Assembly (NCBI RefSeq): GCF_000217935.1
Contig: NZ_AFHI01000034.1
Coordinates: 124,001 to 188,000 of the forward strand
Direction of reading: 5' to 3'
DNA: 64,000 bases
Source of the DNA: Rheinheimera sp. A13L
Lineage (GTDB): Bacteria > Pseudomonadota > Gammaproteobacteria > Enterobacterales > Alteromonadaceae
This document shows positions 7,848-16,581 of this stretch, in pieces (position 1 is the first letter of the stretch; every line of letters begins with the position of its first letter). The translations under genes and the position numbers were made by a program. The notes below the pieces were generated by a model that saw only the letters and a program-made list of their open reading frames with translations, did not search any database and was not told the DNA's origin.

Positions 7848-9936
7848 AGGTCAGGCTCACTCTGTAGCTACGTGGTTCACCAGGCACTGTCCACAGTGCT
7901 GAATAAGAGTTATGGATATAGAACTTATCAAACAGGTTGTCGACATTTAGCTGAGCTTTCCAGTTCTGGTCCAGATCAGCGGCCCATGACAGGCCAAATA
8001 AAGTATGAGACGGCAGCATATAGCTATTGTCGACTGAATCACCTAATCGTTTCGCCACATGATTGACCCTAAGCCCTAAGCGGCTTTCAACAGAGCCCAA
8101 AGCCAGAACCTGAGTCAGCATCAGGCTGGCATTGTGTTTAGGAATATTGACCAGACGGCTGCCCGCAGGCACATTCACACCCCATTCCAGGTTAATCATA
8201 TCCTTGGCGGTTTGGGTATCTAAAAAGGCATAAGACAATTGGGCAGATAACTGATCTGTCAGCTGGCCTTGTAAGTCCAGTTCAATACCACGGCTGCTGG
8301 CTTCACCTAAAGTGGCAGAGAAACCGACATTCACCGGATCTGAAGTCAGAATATTAGATTTTTTTGCATCAAATAAAGCGACTGTGCCCGTGATACCTGC
8401 AGCTACAAATTTGGCTCCCACTTCAAAGGAGTCGCTTTGTTCTGGGTCAAAGGAATTGCCCGCATAGTCGGTGCCACTTAACGGCAGGAAACCTTCAGAG
8501 TAGCTGCTGTAAAAACTTAATTGCGGGTTTACTTCATAAACTAAACCAATACGAGGGCTAAGCTGAGAGCCTTTTTTATCTGATCGGGTGGCTTTTAACA
8601 GCTCCTGAATGTCCTGCTGATAACTGTCAAAGCGTATGCCCAGCAGCAACTTCCAGCTCTGACTTAAATCCATCTGATCTTGCAGATACAGACCCCAGGC
8701 TTGTTGCGATTCCTGGTTTTCATACAAAGGCGCAGGTTCTGTGGCTGTGCCGCCGTAAACAGGGTTAAAAATATCTATAGCATGAGTGCCTTTGGGCCCA
8801 CGAAAACGTGATAACAAGGTATATAAATCATAATCGTAGGCATCAGCGCCCAGCAGTAGATGATGCACAATACCAGCTGTAGTCAGGTGGCCACTCAACT
8901 CAAAACGTACAGACCTATCTTCAGCCTGATAATCACGGTAACGACGCTGGCGGGTTAGTGTTTTACCATCATCAAATAAGGACTGACGCGCTGCGGCTAA
9001 CTCCGCATCAGAAGAAAAGCCATTGAGCGATGAGTCGCGATAGCCTAAACCTGCTAAAAAGGACCAGTCATCGCTCAGGCTGGTTTCATAAGACAACTGA
9101 TGGCCTGTCGCTTCGATTTTTGTAGGACCATCGTCGGGTTCCCCTAAGTAACGGGAGCGTGGCACAGTATGAAAATCGCTGTTCAGTACTACTAAACCCC
9201 GATCAAATAATTGCTCCTGTTTCAGGAGTTCAAACTCATACAACAAAGCGGATTGGTCGTCCAGATCAATACGCACTGAAGGGGTAAAGACTTGTTTTTT
9301 ACTGGTTACATGATCGCGGAAACTACCGTAGTCCTGCATTGCGCCGTTAATCCGCACTGCCACATTGTCGCTGACACCATTGGTGTAATCAGCTTCTACT
9401 CTGTGCTGATCAAAACGGCCAGTAGAGAGTTGCAGATAACCCTCCTGCTCCTTTTGCGGTTTACGGGTGACCACATTGATGGTGCCACCAGGTTCTGAGC
9501 GACCATAAAGTGCTGAACCTGGCCCTTTTAAAATTTCAACATATTCCACATTGGATAAGTCGCGGTGGCCACTAAAACCGCGACCGCCGTTAAAGCCATT
9601 AATTAAATAACCGGACGGCATATTTTCATTGCCCGGAAAACCTCGCAGTGAAAAGCTGTCCCATAAACCTCCCCCATTGTTCTGGCGGGAAATACTGGCT
9701 GAAAAATCCAGAGCATCCTGAAAACGCGTTAAGGCGTTGTCTTTTAACAAGGCTTTATCGATCATCGTGATGGACTGGGGTAAAGACTGAGCCGGGATAT
9801 CGCCACGGTAAGCCTGGCGATACAGCACTTCGATACGTTCGATATCCTCTGTCGATTCCGCTGCAACTACAGGGACAGAGGCAATAAAGCCAAGAGATAA
9901 CATAAGAACACAAGGTTTAAAGTTTGGCATTGGCAT
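7837..9936 (-). CDS. TonB-dependent siderophore-type outer-membrane receptor
   Basis: From ATG 9936 the product is 699 residues with a signal peptide (NFKPCVLMLSLGFIASVPVVAA). A plug domain follows (about residues 60-170) with SITMIDKALLKDNALTRFQD and EILKGPGSALYGRSEPGG, then a 22-strand barrel ending in the aromatic C-terminus VSLTYAF expected for outer-membrane insertion. It is of the FhuA/FecA siderophore-receptor class. The open frame extends 69 codons further upstream, but that stretch is not protein-like and ATG 9936 or 9930 gives a clean signal peptide. A Zur-like palindrome lies 57 bp upstream. No siderophore synthesis genes are nearby. Confidence 0.9.
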   Translation of the reverse strand: MPMPNFKPCVLMLSLGFIASVPVVAAESTEDIERIEVLYRQAYRGDIPAQSLPQSITMIDKALLKDNALTRFQDALDFSASISRQNNGGGLWDSFSLRGFPGNENMPSGYLINGFNGGRGFSGHRDLSNVEYVEILKGPGSALYGRSEPGGTINVVTRKPQKEQEGYLQLSTGRFDQHRVEADYTNGVSDNVAVRINGAMQDYGSFRDHVTSKKQVFTPSVRIDLDDQSALLYEFELLKQEQLFDRGLVVLNSDFHTVPRSRYLGEPDDGPTKIEATGHQLSYETSLSDDWSFLAGLGYRDSSLNGFSSDAELAAARQSLFDDGKTLTRQRRYRDYQAEDRSVRFELSGHLTTAGIVHHLLLGADAYDYDLYTLLSRFRGPKGTHAIDIFNPVYGGTATEPAPLYENQESQQAWGLYLQDQMDLSQSWKLLLGIRFDSYQQDIQELLKATRSDKKGSQLSPRIGLVYEVNPQLSFYSSYSEGFLPLSGTDYAGNSFDPEQSDSFEVGAKFVAAGITGTVALFDAKKSNILTSDPVNVGFSATLGEASSRGIELDLQGQLTDQLSAQLSYAFLDTQTAKDMINLEWGVNVPAGSRLVNIPKHNASLMLTQVLALGSVESRLGLRVNHVAKRLGDSVDNSYMLPSHTLFGLSWAADLDQNWKAQLNVDNLFDKFYIHNSYSALWTVPGEPRSYRVSLTYAF

Positions 9937-9992
9937 GATGTTTTGAGTCCGGTAGCAACAATGAAGCGAGCTGAATCGATAAAGAAAGCGCC

Positions 9993-10015
9993 AAAATGAT
10001 ACAATATAACATCTC
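9993..10015 (-). promoter_or_regulatory. Candidate Zur box upstream of the TonB receptor
   Basis: A 23-bp AT-rich imperfect palindrome with half-sites AAAATGATACA and TATAACATCTC around a central A matches 18 of the 22 defined positions of the gammaproteobacterial Zur operator as I recall it. It lies between the receptor and dedA, and is 57 bp from the receptor start. Zinc control of the receptor is an inference; AT-rich sequence makes chance matches possible. Confidence 0.45.
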
Positions 10016-10122
10016 CATTCACCAACAGATTTATCTGATCTCTTTGTTGTTCTGGCGATAAAGCCGCTTGAATAAGGCCGTCTCAGCCCTGATACTGCCT
10101 TAATAAAGGCTTTTCTCAATAG

Positions 10123-10875
10123 ATGTGGTACCAGATGGAACAATGGTTACAGCAGTTGCTGACTGACTATCAGGCTTATGCCCTGCTGATTTTATTTCTG
10201 CTGACTTTTGCTGAGTCTGTGGCTGTATTGGGTTTGTTAGTGCCTGGTACAGCGCTGATGTTTAGCTTTGGTGTACTGATTGGCGCTGAGCAAATGGAGT
10301 TCTGGACCGCCTGCCTTATTGCAGCAGTAGCGGGTTTAGTTGGAGATTCATTATCTTATCTGGCAGGACGCCAATTCAGACCTCAGCTGGAGGGCTGGAA
10401 CTGGTTATCCCGCCAGCAAAAAGAGCTGAATAAAATAAGCGGCGCTTTAGAAAACAATGTGTGGCTGGCGATAGTTGCAGGGCGTTTTATTGGTCCAAGC
10501 CGGCCTTTATTGCCTTTATTAGCAGGCATGTTAAAACTGCCGCCTTCGCGTTATTTCCCGGCTGCCACTCTGGCTTGTATCTTATGGCCTGTGGTTTATT
10601 TCCTGCCCGGTATTCTGGCTGGTGTGGCCTGGCAGCTCAAAGGCACCAACCTGACCTTGTTTTACAGCCTGTTAGCAGCTTCAGTACTATTGGCTGTAGT
10701 GAGCAGTTATTTACTGAAAAAGTACTTACAACACAAAGAACAGGACCAACCCAAACGCCACTGGTTCTGGGGCTCTTTAGTCAGTATTTTTCTGACCGCT
10801 TTTTTGTTTTTTGAATTAAGCCAGCACCCGGCTACTCCGTTGTATTTAAAAGAGTTATCTGGGCTGATGTTTTGA
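10123..10875 (+). CDS. DedA-family membrane protein
   Basis: This 250-residue inner-membrane protein carries the DedA (SNARE-associated) domain: an early acidic segment FAESVAVLGLLVPGTALM, GLVGDSLSYLAGR around residue 80, and the FIGPSRPLLPLLAGM motif around residue 125 with its conserved Arg. Five or so hydrophobic segments are visible. DedA proteins work in membrane homeostasis, and several have been linked to undecaprenyl-phosphate or phospholipid flipping. It is divergent from the TonB receptor. The start could be ATG 10123 or ATG 10135, since neither has a clear ribosome-binding site. Confidence 0.9.
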   Translation: MWYQMEQWLQQLLTDYQAYALLILFLLTFAESVAVLGLLVPGTALMFSFGVLIGAEQMEFWTACLIAAVAGLVGDSLSYLAGRQFRPQLEGWNWLSRQQKELNKISGALENNVWLAIVAGRFIGPSRPLLPLLAGMLKLPPSRYFPAATLACILWPVVYFLPGILAGVAWQLKGTNLTLFYSLLAASVLLAVVSSYLLKKYLQHKEQDQPKRHWFWGSLVSIFLTAFLFFELSQHPATPLYLKELSGLMF

Positions 10876-10887
10876 TTCTATGTGAAT

Positions 10888-10917
10888 GATGCAATGCCAC
10901 TACGTGGCGATTGCATC
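10888..10917. repeat. Hairpin-forming palindrome after dedA
   Basis: GATGCAAT and ATTGCATC flank GCCAC-TAC-GTGGC, giving a stem of 13 pairs with one bulged base. There is no T-run on either strand, so it is not a standard intrinsic terminator. It lies between the convergent dedA and acetyltransferase genes and may act as an mRNA-end stabiliser. Confidence 0.55.
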
Positions 10918-10931
10918 CTACATTTGACGCC

Positions 10932-11519
10932 TTAGTCCCTGCCTAATTTCGACAACAAATGCCGTCTTACTGTCGGCCATTCTGCTGCTATGATGGAATA
11001 GACCACAGTGTCACGCACTGAGCCGTCTTTTAAAATCATATGCTGGCGTAAGATACCATCCATTTTTGCGCCTAAACGTTCTATAGCTTTGCGTGAGGTC
11101 TGATTAAAAAAGTGGGTGCGAAACTCAACAGCTATAGCGCCATGCCGTTCAAATAAGTTTTGTAATAACAGCAATTTAGCTTCGGTATTAATAGGAGTGC
11201 GCCGCACAGACTCTGCATACCAGGTGTAACCAATCAGAGCTCTTTTATTGGCCGCGTCGACCATATAATAACGACTGGTACCAACAATCTGACCGGTAGT
11301 TTTACAACGCACCACATAAGGTGCATCACCTTTCACTTTACCTGCCAAAGCGGCTTGCACATAAGCCGGCATTTCTTCGACTGTCGGCACCATGGCATAC
11401 CAGAGCTTCCAGCTTTCGCCATCAGCAACGGCCTGCTGCAAATCTGTTACATGCCGTTCGGCCAGAGGTTCCAGTTTTACAAACTCACCTTCTAGTACTT
11501 CGTTATGCAACCATGTCAT
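10932..11519 (-). CDS. GNAT acetyltransferase, RimJ/RimL type
   Basis: This 195-residue acetyltransferase begins MTWLHNEVLEGEFVKLEPLAERH. It has the RimJ/RimL-like order: GTSRYYMVDAANKRALIGYTWY, then NTEAKLLLLQNLFERHGAIAVEFRT and the terminal FFNQTSRKAIERLGAKMDG block. Relatives acetylate N-terminal amines or small molecules; the substrate here is unknown. I chose ATG 11519, which fits the homologous start and clears the stop codon of the upstream lysR gene, over the longer frame. It lies 50 bp downstream of that lysR gene on the same strand. Confidence 0.85.
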   Translation of the reverse strand: MTWLHNEVLEGEFVKLEPLAERHVTDLQQAVADGESWKLWYAMVPTVEEMPAYVQAALAGKVKGDAPYVVRCKTTGQIVGTSRYYMVDAANKRALIGYTWYAESVRRTPINTEAKLLLLQNLFERHGAIAVEFRTHFFNQTSRKAIERLGAKMDGILRQHMILKDGSVRDTVVYSIIAAEWPTVRRHLLSKLGRD

Positions 11520-11569
11520 GCTGTTAATCCTGTCATTTTTAGTTTTCTCCCTTTTAAATGGTCCTGTCT

Positions 11570-12475
11570 TCAGCCTTGCCAATACAACCGCAACTTTTGC
11601 ACTAAAAACTCTGACAAGGCTTTGAGTACGGGGGATGAAGATAAACGCTGTACTGCCAGCAAGTACAGAGGCGCCTGTTCGGTTTGATAATCAGGCAATA
11701 ATTTCACCAAAGCGCCTGAGCGTAAGTCGGACAGAATATCTAAACGGGATTTATAAGCAATACCTAAGCCCGCCGCAGCCCAGCGCCGCACTACATCACC
11801 ATCGTCTGCCACCAAAGCGCCACGTACCTGAACCTGCTGCAATTGTCCATCCAGCCAGAATTGCCATTTGCTATGCACGGCATCACCCAGCACCAGCTGT
11901 AACACCTGATGAGAACCTAAGTCTTCTGGTCGCTCTGGGGCACCAACACGGCGAATATACTCAGGGGAAGCACAAAGTACCCTGTGATTGTCCGGTACCA
12001 GAGGCATAGCAACCAACTGCGAATCTTTAGGTTCACCGTAACGTAAAACCAGATCCACAGGCTGACGACCTAAATCTGCCAGCCTGTCACTGACACGAAT
12101 TTTCAACTGAAGTTTAGGATGTTGCTGTTGAAATTCAGCCAGCCATAACACCAGATTATTACGACCAAAATCCGATGGCACAGACAAGGTCAATTCACCG
12201 GATAATTGCTCTTTGCCCAGTTGCAATAACTGCTGCCCCTGCCCCAACAACTGGATCGCCTGACGTGCATACTCCAGATAAACCACTCCCGCTGAAGTTA
12301 ACCTTAAACTGCGGGTGGAACGTAAAATAAGCACAGTATTAAGCTGCTGCTCCAGCCGTTTTAACGCCACACTGGCCAGTGCAGGGGAAAGGCCCAGTTC
12401 ACGCGCAGCAGCGGAGATAGAACCTAAGTCAGCTGTCAGCACAAAAAGTTGTAAATCGTCGGTTCTGAGCATCAT
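11570..12475 (-). CDS. LysR-family transcriptional regulator
   Basis: This 301-residue protein has an N-terminal LysR winged helix (DLQLFVLTADLGSISAAARELGLSPALASVALKRLEQQL) and a periplasmic-binding-protein-like effector domain ending near residue 295. It is divergent from the zinc-type alcohol dehydrogenase-like gene, with about 96 bp between the two starts, the arrangement in which a LysR regulator controls its neighbour. The effector is unknown. ATG 12475 and ATG 12472 are adjacent alternative starts. Confidence 0.92.
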   Translation of the reverse strand: MMLRTDDLQLFVLTADLGSISAAARELGLSPALASVALKRLEQQLNTVLILRSTRSLRLTSAGVVYLEYARQAIQLLGQGQQLLQLGKEQLSGELTLSVPSDFGRNNLVLWLAEFQQQHPKLQLKIRVSDRLADLGRQPVDLVLRYGEPKDSQLVAMPLVPDNHRVLCASPEYIRRVGAPERPEDLGSHQVLQLVLGDAVHSKWQFWLDGQLQQVQVRGALVADDGDVVRRWAAAGLGIAYKSRLDILSDLRSGALVKLLPDYQTEQAPLYLLAVQRLSSSPVLKALSEFLVQKLRLYWQG

Positions 12476-12571
12476 TATTAAATATTTTTTGAAACTTAAT
12501 CCAAATTTAGCATGTTTTTCCAGATAGTTAGTCCTTTTAAACTGGAGGCATTAATCCAATGGAGCCTCCAG

Positions 12572-13585
12572 ATGAAAGCCATAGTTTATAACCAGAATTT
12601 ACCAGCGACAGACCCTTTGTCTTTATACGACACAGAGCTGCCTACCCCAACACCGGGTGAAAACGATTTGCTGATCGCAGTAAAGGCGGTTTCTGTAAAT
12701 CCGGTTGATACCAAAATCCGCCGTAATGTCGATACAGAGGGCCAGCCAAGAGTCCTGGGCTGGGATGCTGCCGGAGTTGTGGTCTCAGTGGGCAGCGCAG
12801 TAACAGGCTTTCAGGCAGGTGATAAAGTCTGGTACGCAGGTGCTATTGATAAACCAGGCTCAAACAGCGAGTTTCAGTTGGTTGACCAACGTATCGTCAG
12901 CCACAAACCAAAGAGTTTAAGTTTTAGCGAAGCCGCAGCTTTGCCTTTAACGGCCATTACTGCATGGGAGCTGTTATTCGACCGGCTGGAACTGCATGAC
13001 CAGAACACCAAAAACAAATCACTGTTGGTGATTGGTGCTGCAGGGGGTGTTGGGTCAGTGCTGTTGCAACTGGCACGGCAAAAAACTCAGTTAAAGGTTA
13101 TTGGCACAGCTTCCAGAGCGCAAAGCGCAGACTGGGTGAAATCATTAGGTGCGGATCTAGTGCTGGATCACCGTAAGCCGATGGCAGCGCAGCTCAAAGA
13201 GCTGGGCCTTGAAGTGGATTATGTCATCAGTCTGACTCACACCGATCGTCACTTTAACGACATTCTGGAGCTAATCAAACCTCAGGGTAAACTGGCTTTG
13301 ATTGACGATCCGGAACCTATAGATGTGCGGCAACTGAAACGAAAAAGTGTATCTCTGCACTGGGAACTGATGTTTACCCGCTCTTTGTATCAAACCGAAG
13401 ATATGAATGCACAACAGCAGTTATTGCAGCAGGTTGCAGATATGGTCGATGCAGGCCAGTTAAAAACCACCTTAAGCGCAGATTTTGGCAACATTAATGC
13501 CGAAAACCTGCGCAGGGCCCATCAATTGATCGAAAGCCAAAAAACTATAGGCAAACTGGTATTAAGCGGTTTTTCAACGACTTAA
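12572..13585 (+). CDS. Zinc-type alcohol dehydrogenase-like / quinone oxidoreductase family protein
   Basis: This 337-residue medium-chain reductase starts at ATG 12572, with GGAG about eight bases upstream; the frame continues 20 codons further up without a likely site. It has the GroES-like N-terminal half with VKAVSVNPVDTKIRR and WDAAGVV, and the NADPH-binding stretch IGAAGGVGSVLLQLARQ. The zinc ligands of true alcohol dehydrogenases are not evident, which fits the quinone-reductase branch. It is divergent from lysR and is its likely target. Confidence 0.88.
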   Translation: MKAIVYNQNLPATDPLSLYDTELPTPTPGENDLLIAVKAVSVNPVDTKIRRNVDTEGQPRVLGWDAAGVVVSVGSAVTGFQAGDKVWYAGAIDKPGSNSEFQLVDQRIVSHKPKSLSFSEAAALPLTAITAWELLFDRLELHDQNTKNKSLLVIGAAGGVGSVLLQLARQKTQLKVIGTASRAQSADWVKSLGADLVLDHRKPMAAQLKELGLEVDYVISLTHTDRHFNDILELIKPQGKLALIDDPEPIDVRQLKRKSVSLHWELMFTRSLYQTEDMNAQQQLLQQVADMVDAGQLKTTLSADFGNINAENLRRAHQLIESQKTIGKLVLSGFSTT

Positions 13586-13591
13586 CAGAGC

Positions 13592-14623
13592 TTAAGGCTG
13601 CGCATGTTGTGTAGCCTTTTCAATCCGCTCTTTGGTATCAGGATGCGAACTTAAATACTCCAGCCAGGGCGACAGCTGTTCTTTTGGCTGGCCTTTGGTC
13701 AGAGCCAGCATAGCTTCAACAAAAGCATGAGGCGACTTGTTGAGCTTTATTAAAGCTTTAGTGGAGAAGTAATCGGCCTGACGTTCCATGTCTCTTGAAA
13801 AAGCAGACTGAACCAGTGAAGTACCAGTACCCAACACAGCTTCGGTCACCCCTTCCAGATCACTGAATAACACTGACATCACTATAGTACTGGCGGTCGC
13901 CTGAGCGGCCAGCGTCATACCATGTCGATGCTCAACATGCCCCACTTCATGCAGCAAGACAGCCAGGATAGCGTCTGGTTTTGTTTCCAGCCGCCTGACC
14001 AGTTCATCGGTAATAGTCAGGTAACCACCAGGTAAAGCAAAAGCATTGGCTCCCAAGGTTTTACTGGATCGAAAATGCAATTGATACTGATAGCCGCTGC
14101 TTAACTGCAGTTGCTCCACAGCCTGTTGCCACTGGCTGCGGATTGACTGCTGCAATTGCGGGCTGAGTTCAGAGTCAGATAACAAAGTACGGTCAAACAC
14201 CTGCATACTTTGTTTACCAATACTTTCTTCAACAGCAACAGGGATAAATGGCACCATTGCCGTGGCAGCTTTGGGCAAACCTACTGCAGTTAACCACCAG
14301 ATCAATATAGGAACTGCTATCACTGACAACACAATAAGTGACTTATTGGTTTCCAGCTTGAGGGTCACATTCTGACGCCCCCCTTTAGGCCAACGCCAGC
14401 TGGAGTCATCCGGTGAGAATACGGCACCAGTGTTAAACAGCAACTCGGCAGGCAAGCCTGGCAGAACTTCAGCCATTTGATACTGGTCTTCTGCGACTTC
14501 CATCAAAAGTGAGTTGTCTTGCTCAGCATACAACTGAACCAGTCCCTGTTCGGTTAAATGCAACAGGGCCGCGCAGTGTTCAGTACTGGCGGCTTGTTGA
14601 AGCTTTCCTTTGACAATGATCAT
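13592..14623 (-). CDS. M48-family zinc metallopeptidase
   Basis: This 343-residue protein has a membrane segment at about residues 97-115 and a C-terminal peptidase domain. It carries the zinc motif HEVGH (225-229, with HRHG just after) and the third-ligand segment DMERQADYFS near residue 280. The N-terminal 90 residues form a domain of the kind seen in M48 proteins linked to YjgN. It lies six bases downstream of the YjgN-like gene, so the pair is co-transcribed. It is likely an envelope quality-control protease facing the periplasm; its substrate is unknown. Confidence 0.9.
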   Translation of the reverse strand: MIIVKGKLQQAASTEHCAALLHLTEQGLVQLYAEQDNSLLMEVAEDQYQMAEVLPGLPAELLFNTGAVFSPDDSSWRWPKGGRQNVTLKLETNKSLIVLSVIAVPILIWWLTAVGLPKAATAMVPFIPVAVEESIGKQSMQVFDRTLLSDSELSPQLQQSIRSQWQQAVEQLQLSSGYQYQLHFRSSKTLGANAFALPGGYLTITDELVRRLETKPDAILAVLLHEVGHVEHRHGMTLAAQATASTIVMSVLFSDLEGVTEAVLGTGTSLVQSAFSRDMERQADYFSTKALIKLNKSPHAFVEAMLALTKGQPKEQLSPWLEYLSSHPDTKERIEKATQHAQP

Positions 14624-14629
14624 CTGCTG

Positions 14630-15688
14630 TTAAGTCAGGGATAAATCAACGTCAAACAGATCGGCAGCCTGTTCAGCAAAAACAGACGAATTCTGTTGCA
14701 ACGGATCCGTCAGAGTATCCATAGCCGGATAAACTGTGACTTCTGTGGCAGCCGCAAGTAAAGCGGTCATACGTACTTTTGTCCATGGATAAGCCAAACC
14801 TAAAGTAAACAACACCAACAACATATTGGTTGTAGTCACCCAGACTAAATCAACGGCCTCCAAATTCGAATGCAGTTCCGCTGTTTGTGGTAAAAGGGTT
14901 GAGTTCAGCAAATGATTACGGATCATCGCGGTGTACACCGCACCTGCCAGCATAAAGATGCCAAAAAAAGCCACGTACAACAGGAACAGAGCCATACTGA
15001 AACCCGCTTCAGGCTCTGGCATAGCAAAACCAGCCACTGCAGCAGCAATACCACAAACAACACCTAAACCAACAGCTACAGCAAAAGAGGTTAATGCGGC
15101 TTTGTAGTAAGCAGAAGTGCGGGTGCTTACCTCTAATTGCTTGCCGCCAAAACTGATATGACTGAAGATAAACTGATCCAACTTCTTCAATGCCCAAGGC
15201 ATAGCAAGATACAAAGTGAAAACGCTTAAAATTGGCAATAACAGGTAATAAATACAGGCAGAACCATAAGTGCCGTGAAAACCAAAACGTACGTTGCGGT
15301 AGCTGGTCATACGCAAACTAAATTTCATGCCTTGCACCAGGATCCAGGGCAAAGCAATTAAAAAAGCCAAAGCAGCCATCAAACCGAAGAAAGGACTGAA
15401 AGTACTTAAGACAGAAATCAATGCAAAAACAATAACAGCAATAATGCGACCTTTCAGAATTTGAATAGGGGTCGCTAAATAACGGAAACTATGACCATCA
15501 ACTTTGGTATGGCCATAAAAATATTGGGTAGTTCGTACTTTCGCCCAGGCACTGTAGATCCCAAGCGTGACTATAGTCAGCAGGATATTCACTATCCAGA
15601 TGCCAAAAAACTCAGCTCCCCGACCAGAAAATTGTACCGTTGAACGACGTGCAGGAGCCGCTGCGGATGCAGCATCTTGGATATCCAT
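14630..15688 (-). CDS. YjgN-family (DUF898) polytopic membrane protein
   Basis: This 352-residue protein has about eight membrane segments and two copies of the DUF898-type repeat. Each repeat starts with a phrase like FFGIWIVNILLTIVTLGIY and ends SAWAKVRTTQYFYG or YPWTKVRM, near residues 28-60 and 280-315. The function of the family is not established. Pairing with an M48 peptidase gene is common and suggests a membrane substrate or partner. A Shine-Dalgarno AAGGA lies upstream of ATG 15688. Confidence 0.88.
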   Translation of the reverse strand: MDIQDAASAAAPARRSTVQFSGRGAEFFGIWIVNILLTIVTLGIYSAWAKVRTTQYFYGHTKVDGHSFRYLATPIQILKGRIIAVIVFALISVLSTFSPFFGLMAALAFLIALPWILVQGMKFSLRMTSYRNVRFGFHGTYGSACIYYLLLPILSVFTLYLAMPWALKKLDQFIFSHISFGGKQLEVSTRTSAYYKAALTSFAVAVGLGVVCGIAAAVAGFAMPEPEAGFSMALFLLYVAFFGIFMLAGAVYTAMIRNHLLNSTLLPQTAELHSNLEAVDLVWVTTTNMLLVLFTLGLAYPWTKVRMTALLAAATEVTVYPAMDTLTDPLQQNSSVFAEQAADLFDVDLSLT

Positions 15689-15779
15689 ATGAAATTGTCC
15701 TTTAAATAAAAATTGCCGCTAGTTAAACCAAAATAGTAATTATTGTCAATATACTGTAACTGCGAAGAACTCATTTTGA

Positions 15780-16205
15780 TTAAGCCAACCTATTGTTGTG
15801 CTGAGAGAAGTCCGGCACAGTGCGCTGGTAATTTTTCCCTGTCAGGCTGGAGGTCACAATAAAATCCGCTGTTGCTTTATTACAGGCCACTGGAATATTC
15901 CAGACCACGGCTAAACGGATCAGCGCCTTAACATCAGGATCATGAGGCTGAGACGACAGCGGATCCCAAAAGAACACCAGCCAGTCGATTTTCTGTTCAG
16001 CAATTAGCGCACCAATTTGCTGGTCGCCACCCAAAGGACCACTGGCGAGGCACATGACGTCTTTGTTTAAGGCTTCATTCAATAAACGACCTGTAGTGCC
16101 TGTTGCCACCAGTTGTTTATCCTGAAAAAAATCAGCATGTGCTTTGACCCACTCCAGCAATTCAGCCTTTTTTCCATCATGCGCAACCAAGGCAATAGTC
16201 TTCAT
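15780..16205 (-). CDS. mgsA: Methylglyoxal synthase
   Basis: This enzyme converts dihydroxyacetone phosphate to methylglyoxal and phosphate, bypassing lower glycolysis when sugar phosphates build up. The 141-residue product has the conserved start IALVAHDGKK, the phosphate-binding GTTGR (36-40), the catalytic region GPLGGDQQIG with Asp61, and FFWDPLSSQPHDPDVKAL. It stands alone as a single-gene unit with GGGGGAACGG before its ATG. It is slightly shorter than the Escherichia coli enzyme but complete. Confidence 0.95.
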   Translation of the reverse strand: MKTIALVAHDGKKAELLEWVKAHADFFQDKQLVATGTTGRLLNEALNKDVMCLASGPLGGDQQIGALIAEQKIDWLVFFWDPLSSQPHDPDVKALIRLAVVWNIPVACNKATADFIVTSSLTGKNYQRTVPDFSQHNNRLA

Positions 16206-16581
16206 CCGTTCCCCCTTTTAGTTTACAGAATTCTTCATGGCAGGCCTGCACCAATCAGGTTTCTGGTCTGCCTAGAGGATATATGAAGACTCTGACTCTG
16301 GCTACGCATCGCAACAGATGAATCAGGCCGCTCGCCAGACCTTAAGAAAAAAATTATCTGATTTCGGTATTAATTTGATCGAAACACTTGCGGTATATGC
16401 AAGCTGGATTAGACTCTTAGGGAATTTACAAAAACAGGTACAAACACACTTATTCAGACGCTCGCATTGTTAAACTTCTGATTGATATATAAAAGTCTGA
16501 GTACCCCCCACTTCTGGTGGTTGTGCTCGGTTTCTGTCAGAACAGGACGTCTGATGATGATTAACTCACATGGAGAGTACG
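16206..16581. other. Intergenic region between mgsA and tyrosinase
   Basis: This divergent gap of about 375 bp should hold the promoters of both flanking genes. It is AT-rich from 16340 to 16500. A short imperfect hairpin (CCCCAC / GGTGG) occurs near 16505-16525. I see no open frame with a good start, no RNA gene and no clear operator. Confidence 0.5.

Noticed and set aside
9937-10144. 69-codon N-terminal extension of the siderophore-type receptor
   Set aside because: The extension is Arg- and Cys-rich and not conserved-looking, and it would bury the signal peptide; an internal ATG is better.
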